From Arthrobacter sp. MYb23 (GTDB taxonomy: Bacteria > Actinomycetota > Actinomycetes > Actinomycetales > Micrococcaceae): a stretch of DNA of 64,000 nucleotides. The stretch's first letter is position 1. Every line of letters starts with the position of its first letter. A program made the position numbers and the translations under genes. The stretch spans positions 1 to 64,000 of the forward strand of contig NZ_PCPR01000012.1 in NCBI RefSeq assembly GCF_002979775.1, given 5' to 3'. The notes beneath the pieces were generated by a model that made no database searches, was not told the DNA's origin, and was given only the letters and a program-made list of their open reading frames with translations. Shown one piece after another: positions 43,880 through 52,607 of this stretch.

Positions 43880-46756
43880 GTGGCCAAGGTCCGCGTACAT
43901 GAGCTCGCCAAAGAGCTCGGTATTACTTCCAAAGATGCAGTAACCAAACTGCAGGAATTGGGCGAATTCGTTCGCTCCGCCTCATCAACAATTGAGGCCC
44001 CCGTCGTGAAGAAGCTTCGCGACGCCTACCCGGGTGCCGGCGCTGCCAAGGCCGCCGCTCCCGCAGCTGCTCCGGCGGCAAACCGCCCCGCAGCATCCCG
44101 TCCGGCCGCTCCGGCACCGGGACCTGCAGCTCCGAAGGCTCCGGCCCCGGCACCTGCAGCCCCCGCTCCGGCAGCTCCGGCAGCCGCTTCGCCAGCAGCA
44201 CCTTCAGCACCTGCCCCGGCAGCCCCCGCTGCGCCTGCTGCATCCACCCCGGTTTCGGCAAAGCCCGGCGCCCGTCCTGCCCCCAAGGCAGAGACACCGG
44301 CTCCGGCACGCCAAGGTGGCCAGGCTCCGCGTCCGGGTGGTCCCCGTCCGGGCAACAACCCGTTTGCTACGTCCCAGGGCATGCCCCGTGGCCGTGGTGG
44401 CGACGGAGATCGTCCGCCGCGTCCGGGCAACAACCCGTTTGCACCGTCCCAGGGCATGCCCAGGGGCGAACGCCGCAATGACGGCGAACGCACCGGCGGT
44501 CCCCGTCCCGCAGCCGGTGCCGGTGGACCCCGTCCCGCAGCAGGTACTGGTGGTCCCCGTCCGGGCGCACCGCGTCCCGGTGCACCCCGTCCGGGCGCAC
44601 CGCGTCCCGCCGGCGGCCCCGGTGCCGGAAACCGTCCTACTCCGGGCATGATGCCCAACCGCACTGAGCGTCCTGCTCCCGGTGGCGCAGGCCGTCCGGG
44701 TGGCGCAGGCCGCCCCGGTGGCGGACCGGGTCGTCCCGGTGGCGCACCTGGTGCAGGTACCGGTGGCGGAGCTCCCGCCGGCGGTGGCTTCGGCAAGGGT
44801 GGCCGCGGTCGCGGTGGCACCCAGGGTGCCTTCGGCAAGGGCGGCGCCGGTCGTGGCAAGCAGCGCAAGTCGAAGCGTGCCAAGCGCCAGGAACTGGAGC
44901 AGATGAGTGCTCCGTCGCTGGGCGGCGTATCGGTACCCCGCGGTGATGGCGAGACCATCATCCGCCTGCGTCGTGGCTCGTCCATCACGGACTTTGCCGA
45001 GAAGATCGATGCGAACCCCGCGTCGCTGGTGACCGTGCTGTTCCACCTCGGTGAAATGGCAACGGCAACGCAGTCCCTCGACGAAGACACCTTTGGCCTG
45101 CTTGGCGCCGAACTCGGCTACAAGCTGCAGGTTGTTTCCCCTGAGGATGAAGAGCGCGAGCTGCTGGATCAGTTCGACATCAACATCCAGGACGAACTCG
45201 ACGCCGAAGGTGACGACGTTCTCGAGGCACGCGCACCGGTTGTTACCGTCATGGGTCACGTTGACCACGGTAAGACCCGCCTGTTGGACGCCATCCGCAA
45301 CTCGAACGTTGTGGCCGGCGAGCACGGTGGCATCACCCAGCACATCGGTGCCTACCAGATCAGCCACGTCCACGAGGGCACGCCCCGCGACATCACCTTC
45401 ATTGACACCCCCGGTCACGAGGCCTTCACGGCCATGCGTGCACGTGGTGCCAAGGTCACTGACATCGCGATCCTGGTTGTAGCAGCCGACGACGGCGTTA
45501 TGCCGCAGACGGTGGAAGCACTCAACCACGCCCAGGCAGCCAACGTGCCGATCGTCGTCGCAGTGAACAAGATCGACAAGGAAGGCGCCAACCCTGACAA
45601 GGTCAAGGGCCAGCTGACCGAGTACGGCCTGGTTCCGGAAGAATACGGTGGCGACACCATGTTCGTTGAGGTCTCTGCACGCCAGAACCTCAACATCGAC
45701 GCACTGATCGACGCCGTCCTGCTGACGGCCGATGCCGCCCTGGACCTGCGCGCCAACCCGGACAAGGACGCTCGAGGCATTGCCATCGAAGCGAACCTGG
45801 ACAAGGGTCGCGGTGCTGTTGCCACCGTCCTGGTTCAGTCCGGAACCCTGGCAGTGGGCGACACGATCGTGGCCGGTACGGCTCACGGCCGCGTCCGCGC
45901 CATGTTCGACGAGAACGGCGAGGCACTCGATGTCGCACTGCCGTCCCGCCCGGTTCAGGTCCTCGGCCTGTCCAACGTGCCGCGTGCAGGTGACACCTTC
46001 CTGGTGACACCTGACGAGCGTACGGCCCGCCAGATCGCTGAGAAGCGTGAAGCTGCCGACCGCAACGCCGCACTGGCCAAGCGTCGCAAGCGCATCAGCC
46101 TGGAAGACTTCGACCAGGCCGTTGCCGAAGGCAAGATCGACACCCTCAACCTCATCCTCAAGGGTGACGTGTCCGGTGCTGTGGAAGCCCTCGAAGACGC
46201 CTTGCTCAAGATCGACGTCGGAGACGACGACGTTCAGCTTCGTGTCATCCACCGCGGTGTGGGTGCCATCACGCAGAACGACGTCAACCTCGCCACGGTG
46301 GACAACGCCATCATCATTGGCTTCAACGTCAAGCCGGCCGAGCGTGTTGCTGAACTGGCCGACCGTGAAGGCGTGGACATGCGCTTCTACTCGGTCATCT
46401 ACGCAGCAATCGATGACATCGAGATGGCTCTCAAGGGCATGCTCAAGCCGGAATACGAAGAGGTCCAGCTCGGTACCGCCGAGGTTCGCGAAGTCTTCCG
46501 TTCTTCCAAGTTCGGAAACATCGCCGGCTCGATCGTGCGCACGGGCATCATCCGCCGTAACACCAAGGCACGTGTCAGCCGCGACGGCAAGGTCATCGGT
46601 GACAACCTCACCGTTGAGACGCTCAAGCGCTTCAAGGATGACGCCACTGAAGTCCGCACCGACTTCGAGTGTGGTATCGGTCTTGGCTCCTTCAATGACA
46701 TTACTGAAGGCGACATCATCGAGACCTTCGAAATGCGCGAGAAGCCGCGCAGCTAG
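43880..46756 (+). CDS. infB: Translation initiation factor IF-2
   Basis: GTPase of 958 residues that positions initiator tRNA on the 30S subunit. The GTG follows AGGAGAAAT. An N-terminal IF2N domain (about 1-52) is followed by an Ala/Pro-rich segment (about 55-150), a Gly/Arg/Pro-rich region to about 335 with a 75-bp repeat in its DNA, a second IF2N domain and then the G domain: GHVDHGKT at 459-466, DTPGHEAF and NKIDKEGA. Domains II to IV run to the C-terminus. Long low-complexity linkers of this kind are normal in Actinobacteria. Confidence 0.97.
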   Translation: MAKVRVHELAKELGITSKDAVTKLQELGEFVRSASSTIEAPVVKKLRDAYPGAGAAKAAAPAAAPAANRPAASRPAAPAPGPAAPKAPAPAPAAPAPAAPAAASPAAPSAPAPAAPAAPAASTPVSAKPGARPAPKAETPAPARQGGQAPRPGGPRPGNNPFATSQGMPRGRGGDGDRPPRPGNNPFAPSQGMPRGERRNDGERTGGPRPAAGAGGPRPAAGTGGPRPGAPRPGAPRPGAPRPAGGPGAGNRPTPGMMPNRTERPAPGGAGRPGGAGRPGGGPGRPGGAPGAGTGGGAPAGGGFGKGGRGRGGTQGAFGKGGAGRGKQRKSKRAKRQELEQMSAPSLGGVSVPRGDGETIIRLRRGSSITDFAEKIDANPASLVTVLFHLGEMATATQSLDEDTFGLLGAELGYKLQVVSPEDEERELLDQFDINIQDELDAEGDDVLEARAPVVTVMGHVDHGKTRLLDAIRNSNVVAGEHGGITQHIGAYQISHVHEGTPRDITFIDTPGHEAFTAMRARGAKVTDIAILVVAADDGVMPQTVEALNHAQAANVPIVVAVNKIDKEGANPDKVKGQLTEYGLVPEEYGGDTMFVEVSARQNLNIDALIDAVLLTADAALDLRANPDKDARGIAIEANLDKGRGAVATVLVQSGTLAVGDTIVAGTAHGRVRAMFDENGEALDVALPSRPVQVLGLSNVPRAGDTFLVTPDERTARQIAEKREAADRNAALAKRRKRISLEDFDQAVAEGKIDTLNLILKGDVSGAVEALEDALLKIDVGDDDVQLRVIHRGVGAITQNDVNLATVDNAIIIGFNVKPAERVAELADREGVDMRFYSVIYAAIDDIEMALKGMLKPEYEEVQLGTAEVREVFRSSKFGNIAGSIVRTGIIRRNTKARVSRDGKVIGDNLTVETLKRFKDDATEVRTDFECGIGLGSFNDITEGDIIETFEMREKPRS
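44345..44461 (+). repeat. Internal coding repeat in the IF-2 linker
   Basis: A 42-bp block encoding [14 protein letters not shown] occurs at 44345-44386 and again at 44420-44461, 75 bp (25 codons) later, with two mismatches. Gly-Pro-Arg repeats follow further downstream in the same linker. Confidence 0.8.
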
Positions 46757-46768
46757 GTTCCGTTTGGG

Positions 46769-46800
46769 ACGGGTCCGTCGGGTAACCCCGGCGGACCCGT
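46769..46800 (+). terminator. Terminator-like hairpin after infB
   Basis: ACGGGTCCG pairs with CGGACCCGT, and inner bases extend the stem to about 14 bp including one G-U pair. A T-rich tract (CCCTTTTCTACTTT) follows before rbfA, so attenuation between infB and rbfA is possible. Confidence 0.65.
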
Positions 46801-46833
46801 TCCGTTCCCTTTTCTACTTTCCAGGAGGAAGTC

Positions 46834-47337
46834 ATGGCTGATCCCGCACGCGCTGCCAAGCTGGCACAGCGGATAAAGGTGGTTGTTGCTGAGGCCCTCG
46901 GACGCCGGGTCAAGGATCCGCGCGTCGAGTCCATCACGGTCACCGACGCCCGCGTCACCAACGACCTTCAGCACGCCACCATCTACTACACCGTTTTTGG
47001 TGACGATGTAGCCCAGGCGGATGCCGCCAGGGCACTGGAGAAGGCCAAGGGTGTGCTGCGGCAGGAAGTGGGCCGCAACATCACGGTCCGCCTCACTCCC
47101 ACCCTCGAGTTCGTGGCTGACCAGATCCCGGTCAACGCCTCCAACCTTGAAGAGCTGCTCCGTGAAGCCAAGCGTCGTGACGCAGAGGTAGCCGCTTTGG
47201 CCGCCAGCGCCAAGCACGCAGGCGAAGCTGACCCCTACAAGGGCGATGCCCCGGAGGATATCGACGAGGACGACTTCGACGAAGAGGACACTGACCTCTC
47301 CGGCGATAACGAGCTCGACGAAGACGCCAACCGCTAG
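46834..47337 (+). CDS. rbfA: Ribosome-binding factor A
   Basis: Protein of 167 residues for late 16S rRNA maturation. The KH-like core reads AQRIKVVVAEALGRRVKDPR, SITVTDARVTNDLQHATIYY and LRQEVGRNITVRLTPTLEFV. The last 40 residues are highly acidic (DIDEDDFDEEDTDLSGD), a common actinobacterial extension. The ATG follows AGGAGG. Confidence 0.95.
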   Translation: MADPARAAKLAQRIKVVVAEALGRRVKDPRVESITVTDARVTNDLQHATIYYTVFGDDVAQADAARALEKAKGVLRQEVGRNITVRLTPTLEFVADQIPVNASNLEELLREAKRRDAEVAALAASAKHAGEADPYKGDAPEDIDEDDFDEEDTDLSGDNELDEDANR

Positions 47338-47352
47338 AACCTCAGCGTTTTT

Positions 47353-47399
47353 GTACAGCTAATGCCCCTAAGACTGCGTTTTAGGGGCATTAGCTGTAC
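47353..47399. terminator. Long hairpin after rbfA, related to the hairpin at 16450
   Basis: A perfect 19-bp stem (47353-47371 with 47381-47399) encloses a 9-nt loop. A T-run is present only upstream of the stem, not downstream, so it is not a classical intrinsic terminator. The stem contains CAGCTAATGCCC, one base different from CAGTTAATGCCC in the 16450-16490 stem. Confidence 0.65.
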
Positions 47400-47421
47400 T
47401 CAAACTCGTTAGGATCAGTGC

Positions 47422-47904
47422 ATGTCGGCGCACAGTCCTCAGCAACGTGATGAATACCTGAACCAAGCCATCAAACTGGCCGTGCAGAACGTTTCCGACG
47501 GCGGCGGCCCGTTCGGTGCCGTTGTGGTCACCCCGGACGGAATCGTCCATGAGGGAGTGAACCGTGTGACGCGGGACCACGATCCCACGGCACATGCCGA
47601 AGTGGTGGCGATTCGTCGTGCCGCGGCTGCCACCAAGAGTTTCGACCTGACCGGTTCCGTCCTCTACGCGAGCTGCGAGCCGTGCCCGCTCTGCTTGTCC
47701 GCCACGCTCTGGGCGAGGATCGGGCGGGTCTACTTCGCGGCAGACCGGCACGGTGCGGCAAAGGCCGGCTTCGACGACGCCGTGTTCTATGAGTACTTCG
47801 CAGGCACCAGGCCGGAACTACTGCCAGTGGAGCATGCCGCGTTGGCCTCCTCAGATGAACCCTTCGAGGCCTGGCGGAACCACGTCCACCGGACGGCGTA
47901 CTGA
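47422..47904 (+). CDS. Guanine/cytidine deaminase-like nucleoside deaminase
   Basis: Zinc enzyme of 160 residues. HAEVVAIRRAA supplies the first zinc ligand and catalytic Glu, and CEPCPLC the two cysteine ligands. GGGPFGAVVV, EGVNRVTRDHDPTAH and the long aromatic C-terminal tail (RNHVHRTAY) are closest to the GuaD guanine deaminase group, whose members swap C-terminal segments in the dimer. It would convert guanine to xanthine. It interrupts the translation-factor cluster and shares no obvious pathway with its neighbours. Confidence 0.85.
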   Translation: MSAHSPQQRDEYLNQAIKLAVQNVSDGGGPFGAVVVTPDGIVHEGVNRVTRDHDPTAHAEVVAIRRAAAATKSFDLTGSVLYASCEPCPLCLSATLWARIGRVYFAADRHGAAKAGFDDAVFYEYFAGTRPELLPVEHAALASSDEPFEAWRNHVHRTAY

Positions 47905-47917
47905 AGACCCGCGAAAA

Positions 47918-49072
47918 CTAGAGCTTGGCTGGGAGGCGGCTGACGCCGTCGAGCAGGTCCTGTTGGCCACCGCAGAGGGCGATCCTGATCCATCCCTCAC
48001 CAATCGACCCGAACGCCGTGCCGGGCGCGAACGACACGCCAGATTCCGCCAGGAACTTACGCACCCAGGTCCGGACGTCCCCGCCGCTCACGTGCGAGAC
48101 GTCGGCCCACAGATAGAACGCTCCTTGAGCGCCCAGGAACGGGATTCCCTTGTCCGTCAGCAGCGCCGACGCTGCGTCCCGGTTACTTCGGTAGTGATCG
48201 CGTGCCTGGGAAACGTAGTCCTGTGGGCCCGTCAGCGCCGCCAGGGCAGCATACTGTGAAGGCGACGCTACGCAGGACACGATTGATTCCATCACGTTGT
48301 TCATCTTCTGTTCCAACCCCGGCGGGCAAATCAGCGCCCCGATCCGAAGCCCTGTGAGTCCGTAGGTCTTGGACAGCGTCAGGGACGTGAAGACCCGTGC
48401 TTCACCGGGGACTTCGCTGTCGAACCGGGCGGGACTGACGTGGGGGACATCGAAAGTGAAGGCTTCATAGCACTCGTCCGAGACGATCCAGAGGTCGTGC
48501 CGGACTGCCAGCTCCACCAGCTCGCGGGTGGCCTTTTCACTGATCACGGCACCCAGGGGATTGGAGGGGGAGTTCAACACGATCACGCGGGTCCGGGCTG
48601 TGATGAGGGCCTCGATGTCCTCTATGTGCGGCTGAAAGTCGTTCTCCGGATACAGCGGGTACCGAACCGGCACGGCGTGCAGGAGCCGGCTGGTCATGGC
48701 GAAAGTGGGGTAACCGGGGTTGGGAATAAGAATCTCATCGCCGGGGGAGAGGAGAAGGCTCATGGCAAAGTGCAGTCCCTGCTGGGCGCCGTCCACCACA
48801 TAGACCCGTTCTGCGCCGAGCGTGAGGCTCTGCTGCTCCCGAAAGCGGGCGGCAAAGGCTTCCCGGAGCGCAGGAATCCCGGCGTTGGGTGTGTAGTTGG
48901 TCTCATCTCTGGCAAGGCAGGCAATACCGGCATCCAGGATGTGCCGTGGGAGGGCAAAGCCCGGTTCCCCGATGCTGAGCACGATTGCTCCGGGGGTGGA
49001 CCAAGCGGCTTCGGTGATCTCGCGGATCTGGTTCACGGGGACGTCGCGGACGTGCGCGGCAAGCTCAGGCAT
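47918..49072 (-). CDS. Class I/II PLP-dependent aminotransferase
   Basis: Enzyme of 384 residues from the ATG at 49072, which has AGGA 8 nt upstream; the ATG at 49081 is an alternative and the longer open frame overlaps truB. SIGEPGFALPRHILDAG, YTPNAGIPALREAFAARF, LNSPSNPLGAV and SLTLSKTYGLTGLRIGALI (PLP-binding Lys in SKT) are standard fold-type I signatures. The acceptor is unknown; relatives include aspartate and aromatic aminotransferases. It is on the opposite strand to its neighbours and divergent from truB. Confidence 0.9.
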   Translation of the reverse strand: MPELAAHVRDVPVNQIREITEAAWSTPGAIVLSIGEPGFALPRHILDAGIACLARDETNYTPNAGIPALREAFAARFREQQSLTLGAERVYVVDGAQQGLHFAMSLLLSPGDEILIPNPGYPTFAMTSRLLHAVPVRYPLYPENDFQPHIEDIEALITARTRVIVLNSPSNPLGAVISEKATRELVELAVRHDLWIVSDECYEAFTFDVPHVSPARFDSEVPGEARVFTSLTLSKTYGLTGLRIGALICPPGLEQKMNNVMESIVSCVASPSQYAALAALTGPQDYVSQARDHYRSNRDAASALLTDKGIPFLGAQGAFYLWADVSHVSGGDVRTWVRKFLAESGVSFAPGTAFGSIGEGWIRIALCGGQQDLLDGVSRLPAKL

Positions 49073-49106
49073 GGGAGCCATCCTAGCCACCCATATACTG
49101 GTAAGC

Positions 49107-50054
49107 GTGCTTTCTGGACTGGTAATCGTTGACAAACCGCAGGGATGGACCAGCCATGATGTGGTTGGCCGGATGCGGCGGCTGGCCGGCACCCGGAAAG
49201 TGGGGCATGCGGGCACGCTTGATCCCATGGCGACCGGCGTGCTGGTGCTGGGCATCAACAAGGCAACGCGCTTGTTGACGTACATCGTGGGCACTTCCAA
49301 GACGTACACGGCCACCATCCGGTTGGGTGAAACCACCATCACCGACGACGCCGAAGGTGAGGTTACCCAGGCCCGCAACGCGGCGGACGTTACCGACCAC
49401 GCCGTGGCCGCCGGTGTTGCCGCACTTACCGGGCCCATTCAGCAGGTCCCCAGCAGCGTGAGCGCCATCAAGGTCAACGGCGAACGCTCCTACGCCCGCG
49501 TCCGCTCTGGTGAAGAGGTCAAGCTCGCGGCCCGCCCGGTGACCATCCACCGCTTTGATATCCACTCCATCACCAGGATCGACGGCGGCAAGGTAGTTGA
49601 CGTCGACGTCACCGTGGAATGTTCGTCCGGTACCTACATCAGGGCCTTGGCGCGGGACCTCGGCAACGCCCTGGACGTCGGGGGACACCTGACAGCCCTG
49701 CGCAGGACCCAGGTCGGACCGTATTCCCTTGATCAGGCCCGCACCTTGGAAGAACTGGCGGAAGAGCTCGAGGTCCTGGAGATGTCCTTGGCGGCACGTT
49801 CGCTGATGCCCAACCGGGAACTGAGCGAGGAAGAAACCACGGAGATCTCCTTCGGCCGCCGCATCGCAGCCGGACCGGGAGCAGGAACCCCGGACGCCGC
49901 CACGGCAGAGAATCCCGCTGCAGCGTTCGCGCCCTCAGGGGAGCTCGTGGCCCTGTTGGCGGATACCGGCAATTTCGCAAAACCCGTGCTGGTCTTTGCG
50001 CCGGGAACGGGAACCGGCGCAGCTGGGCAGAGCGCAGCCGGGCAGGCAAAATAG
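49107..50054 (+). CDS. truB: tRNA pseudouridine-55 synthase
   Basis: Protein of 315 residues. The GTG at 49107 begins LSGLVIVDKPQGWTSHDVV; the catalytic Asp39 is in GHAGTLDPMATG, followed by SKTYTATIRLGE and VECSSGTYIRALARDLG. A C-terminal extension (about 235-315) includes an actinobacterial PUA-like region and ends in a GQSAAGQ tail formed by a 15-bp repeat. The nearby TATACT on the plus strand may be the promoter's -10 element. Confidence 0.95.
   Translation: MLSGLVIVDKPQGWTSHDVVGRMRRLAGTRKVGHAGTLDPMATGVLVLGINKATRLLTYIVGTSKTYTATIRLGETTITDDAEGEVTQARNAADVTDHAVAAGVAALTGPIQQVPSSVSAIKVNGERSYARVRSGEEVKLAARPVTIHRFDIHSITRIDGGKVVDVDVTVECSSGTYIRALARDLGNALDVGGHLTALRRTQVGPYSLDQARTLEELAEELEVLEMSLAARSLMPNRELSEEETTEISFGRRIAAGPGAGTPDAATAENPAAAFAPSGELVALLADTGNFAKPVLVFAPGTGTGAAGQSAAGQAK
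50017..50046 (+). repeat. 15-bp tandem repeat at the truB 3' end
   Basis: Two imperfect copies (50017-50031 and 50032-50046, two mismatches) encode GAAGQ/SAAGQ at the extreme C-terminus. Confidence 0.7.
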
Positions 50055-50056
50055 GC

Positions 50057-50410
50057 ATGGACGGATACTTTTACGCCATCCTCATCGTCGGTTTGGTGTC
50101 CACCATCATGTGCATCGTGGCCGGTTTAATGAAGAAGGCCCCTAACGACCCCACCATCTTCTCGGTCCTCGCCGTTGAGCTGGCCTTGGTGGTGTATCTG
50201 GTGGGCTCGATCGTCCGGGTGGCCATGGGGGAGCAGATGGCCGGTGAAGCCTGGGAGTTCTGGGGCTACCTCATTGTTGCCATGATGATCCCGTTGGGGG
50301 CCGTCTATTGGGCCATTCTTGAACGAACCCACTGGAGTAACTTCGTCCTTGCGGCGGTGGGCGTTACGGCGCTGGTGATGGCCGCGCGCATGAATCAGAT
50401 CTGGTACTGA
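50057..50410 (+). CDS. Small integral membrane protein, unknown function
   Basis: Protein of 117 residues with four predicted helices (about 5-25, 38-58, 68-88 and 95-112) and almost no soluble part. It begins 2 bp after the truB stop and is followed by a second small membrane protein, so all three are probably co-transcribed with ribF. No family could be named from sequence alone. Confidence 0.8.
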   Translation: MDGYFYAILIVGLVSTIMCIVAGLMKKAPNDPTIFSVLAVELALVVYLVGSIVRVAMGEQMAGEAWEFWGYLIVAMMIPLGAVYWAILERTHWSNFVLAAVGVTALVMAARMNQIWY

Positions 50411-50430
50411 CCTTGAAGGAAGAACACAAC

Positions 50431-50865
50431 GTGACTGGAACCGAGACCAACCCGGCTAACCGGCAGCCGCAGCCCAAGGACACCCGGAACACCGGGCCTG
50501 GGCGTTTGCTGATCGCGGTCTACGCCATTTTCGCGTTGTCGGCCACGGCCCGTGCCGGGTACCAGATCGCCACAAAGTTCGCCGAAGCGCCGTTGGCGCA
50601 CATCCTCTCGGCCTTCGCCGCAGTCGTCTACATCGTGGCCACCATTTCGCTGGCGAAGCCCGGCCGGACCTGGTTCAAGGTTTCCCTGGCCGCTGTACTC
50701 ACTGAGCTTGTTGGCGTGCTGGTGGTTGGTGCGATCAGCCTCTTTGATCCGGTTGCGTTCCCGCACGATACTGTGTGGTCCCTGTTCGGGCGCGGTTACG
50801 GCTTCGTCCCGTTGGTCCTGCCGATCCTGGGCCTTCTGTGGCTCAACAAACGCCGGCCGTCCTGA
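50431..50865 (+). CDS. Small integral membrane protein, unknown function
   Basis: Protein of 144 residues from a GTG at 50431, preceded by AAGGAAGAA. After a 28-residue polar start there are four helices (about 30-50, 60-78, 88-105 and 122-140). LLIAVYAIFALSATARAGYQ and PLAHILSAFAAVVYIVATIS are the conserved-looking stretches. Adjacent to the similar-sized membrane protein at 50057; the pair may form one complex. Confidence 0.78.
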   Translation: MTGTETNPANRQPQPKDTRNTGPGRLLIAVYAIFALSATARAGYQIATKFAEAPLAHILSAFAAVVYIVATISLAKPGRTWFKVSLAAVLTELVGVLVVGAISLFDPVAFPHDTVWSLFGRGYGFVPLVLPILGLLWLNKRRPS

Positions 50866-50953
50866 GTCAAACACCCTAGCGGGTAACCTTAGAATGTTCC
50901 GGTGCCGGGAGGTTGCCGGGCGGAACGAACATCTGCAGTAAAAGGCGAGGTTG

Positions 50954-51976
50954 ATGGTCCACATCTGGAACGATCCCACCGAAGTCCCCAAGGACTTCGG
51001 ACCTACTGTCGTTACCATCGGGAACTTTGACGGTGTCCATCGGGGCCATCAGCACGTCCTGGCGCAATTGACCGGCACGGCCAAGCGGCACAACATCCCG
51101 TCAGTGGCCGTGACTTTCGATCCCCACCCCGCCCAGGTGCACAGGCCGGATTCTGCTCCGGAGCTGATCATGGGGCTTCAGGACAAACTCGAAGCACTGG
51201 GCCACACCGGGGTGGATGCAGTGCTGGTGATGAAGTACACCCTCGACCTCGCCGCGATGACCCCGCTGGAATTCGTCCGTGAAATTCTCGTTGAGGGTTT
51301 GCACGCAGCGCACCTCGTCGTCGGACACGACCTCCGCTTCGGCGCCGGCAATGCAGGCGACGTCGTGACGATGCAGGAGCTGGGCGATCAGCTCGGCTTC
51401 GGGGTGCAGGTAGTCAATGAATACGGTGCGGGAGGCTTCCCTGTCCACGACGACGGCGATACCGACCGCCGCTGTTCCTCCACCTGGGTGAGGGAGGCTT
51501 TGAGCGAAGGCGACGTCGTGACTGCTGCTGCAGTGTTGGGCCGCCCCCACCGAATGCGGGGGGAAGTGGTGCACGGAGCTGCCCGCGGGCGGGATCTCGG
51601 TTTCCCCACGGCAAACCTGGCCCATGATTCCACCGGTTATGTGCCGGCGGATGGCATCTATGCGGGGTGGCTGATCGACCAAGCCGGCACGCGCTGGCCC
51701 GCCGCCATTTCTGTTGGTTCCAACCCCACCTTTGACGGCGTCAGCCGACAGGTGGAGGCGCACGTGATCGATCGCCCCGAAGAGAACGTGGAGGACTTCG
51801 ACCTCTACGGGCAAAACGTTGCCGTTGAATTTACGCAGCGCCTCCGAGGCATGGTGGCCTACCGTGGGCCTGAGGCGCTGGTCGAACAAATGTGCCTCGA
51901 CGTAGCCCAAGCGCACGAGCTGCTGACCCGGCGCCAGGGGCATTTCGACAACACTGCTGACGTGCCGGTAAACTGA
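50954..51976 (+). CDS. ribF: Bifunctional riboflavin kinase/FMN adenylyltransferase
   Basis: Protein of 340 residues. The N-terminal nucleotidyltransferase domain carries TIGNFDGVHRGH (Gly23 to His32), and the C-terminal riboflavin kinase domain has HRMRGEVVHGAARGRDLGFPTANL. It makes FMN and FAD. The ATG at 50954 is preferred to the TTG three bases earlier. Standard position between truB and rpsO. FAD made here serves many flavoenzymes in the window. Confidence 0.96.
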   Translation: MVHIWNDPTEVPKDFGPTVVTIGNFDGVHRGHQHVLAQLTGTAKRHNIPSVAVTFDPHPAQVHRPDSAPELIMGLQDKLEALGHTGVDAVLVMKYTLDLAAMTPLEFVREILVEGLHAAHLVVGHDLRFGAGNAGDVVTMQELGDQLGFGVQVVNEYGAGGFPVHDDGDTDRRCSSTWVREALSEGDVVTAAAVLGRPHRMRGEVVHGAARGRDLGFPTANLAHDSTGYVPADGIYAGWLIDQAGTRWPAAISVGSNPTFDGVSRQVEAHVIDRPEENVEDFDLYGQNVAVEFTQRLRGMVAYRGPEALVEQMCLDVAQAHELLTRRQGHFDNTADVPVN

Positions 51977-52096
51977 TAACTGGATCCGGCTGCAGTCCGT
52001 GGTGGCTGGACCTGTTTTTGTGTGCGGCAACGTACCAAAGGCAACCCGTCAGCGAGGCGCTGCACCGGGAGGCACGGCACAACTCTAGGAGTTCAC

Positions 52097-52366
52097 GTGG
52101 CACTTGACGCCGCTGTAAAGCAGTCCATCATCAAGGAATACGCAACCTCTGAAGGCGACACCGGTTCGCCCGAGGTTCAGGTTGCAGTCCTGACTCAGCG
52201 GATCAAGGATCTGACTGAGCACATGAAGGAGCACAAGCACGACTTCCACACCCAGCGCGGTCTGCTGGCCATGGTTGGTCGTCGCAAGCGCATGCTTTCC
52301 TACCTGAAGAACACTGACATCGCCCGCTACCGTGCGCTCATCGAGCGTCTCGGCCTGCGCCGCTAG
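52097..52366 (+). CDS. rpsO: 30S ribosomal protein S15
   Basis: Protein of 89 residues, the universal length. The GTG at 52097 lies behind [26 protein letters not shown] and [22 protein letters not shown] are the family signature. S15 binds 16S rRNA early in assembly and in some bacteria represses its own mRNA. Directly upstream of pnp as in most bacteria. Confidence 0.97.
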   Translation: MALDAAVKQSIIKEYATSEGDTGSPEVQVAVLTQRIKDLTEHMKEHKHDFHTQRGLLAMVGRRKRMLSYLKNTDIARYRALIERLGLRR

Positions 52367-52378
52367 TCTGCCTTTAGG

Positions 52379-52409
52379 GGCGGCCCGCTCCTTTCCGGAA
52401 CGGGCCGCC
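52379..52409 (+). terminator. rpsO terminator hairpin
   Basis: GGCGGCCCG at 52379-52387 pairs with CGGGCCGCC at 52401-52409, followed by TTCTTC. It starts 12 bp after the rpsO stop and would limit transcription into pnp. Confidence 0.75.
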
Positions 52410-52535
52410 TTCTTCACCAACAACTAAAAACAGGAATCAACCGCATCGCGCATTCGCGGTCCTCGGTAGTGATTCCCGGGAGAACCACCTGTGATGATGG
52501 CGCCCGTGGATCTCGATCGATGACCGGGTGTAGTA

Positions 52536-52561
52536 CAGGCCAGAAAAAAAGAAGAGGCCTG
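52536..52561 (+). promoter_or_regulatory. pnp leader hairpin
   Basis: CAGGCC pairs with GGCCTG across an A-rich 14-nt loop, 46 bp before the pnp start. A smaller GCGG/CCGC stem follows at 52572-52583, just before GGAGGTGACTCTCT. In E. coli the pnp leader is cut by RNase III and controls autoregulation; a comparable role here is inference. The rest of the 240-bp gap holds the rpsO terminator and, presumably, the pnp promoter. Confidence 0.4.
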
Positions 52562-52607
52562 GGTTGATGCGGCGGACTTCCGCTAACAGAAACGGAGGTG
52601 ACTCTCT

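Noticed and set aside
44204..46252. 682-residue minus-strand ORF opposite infB
   Set aside because: It is the reverse frame of a certain IF-2 gene in GC-rich DNA, has no recognisable domain, and consists of biased Val/Gly/His/Asp composition typical of antisense frames.
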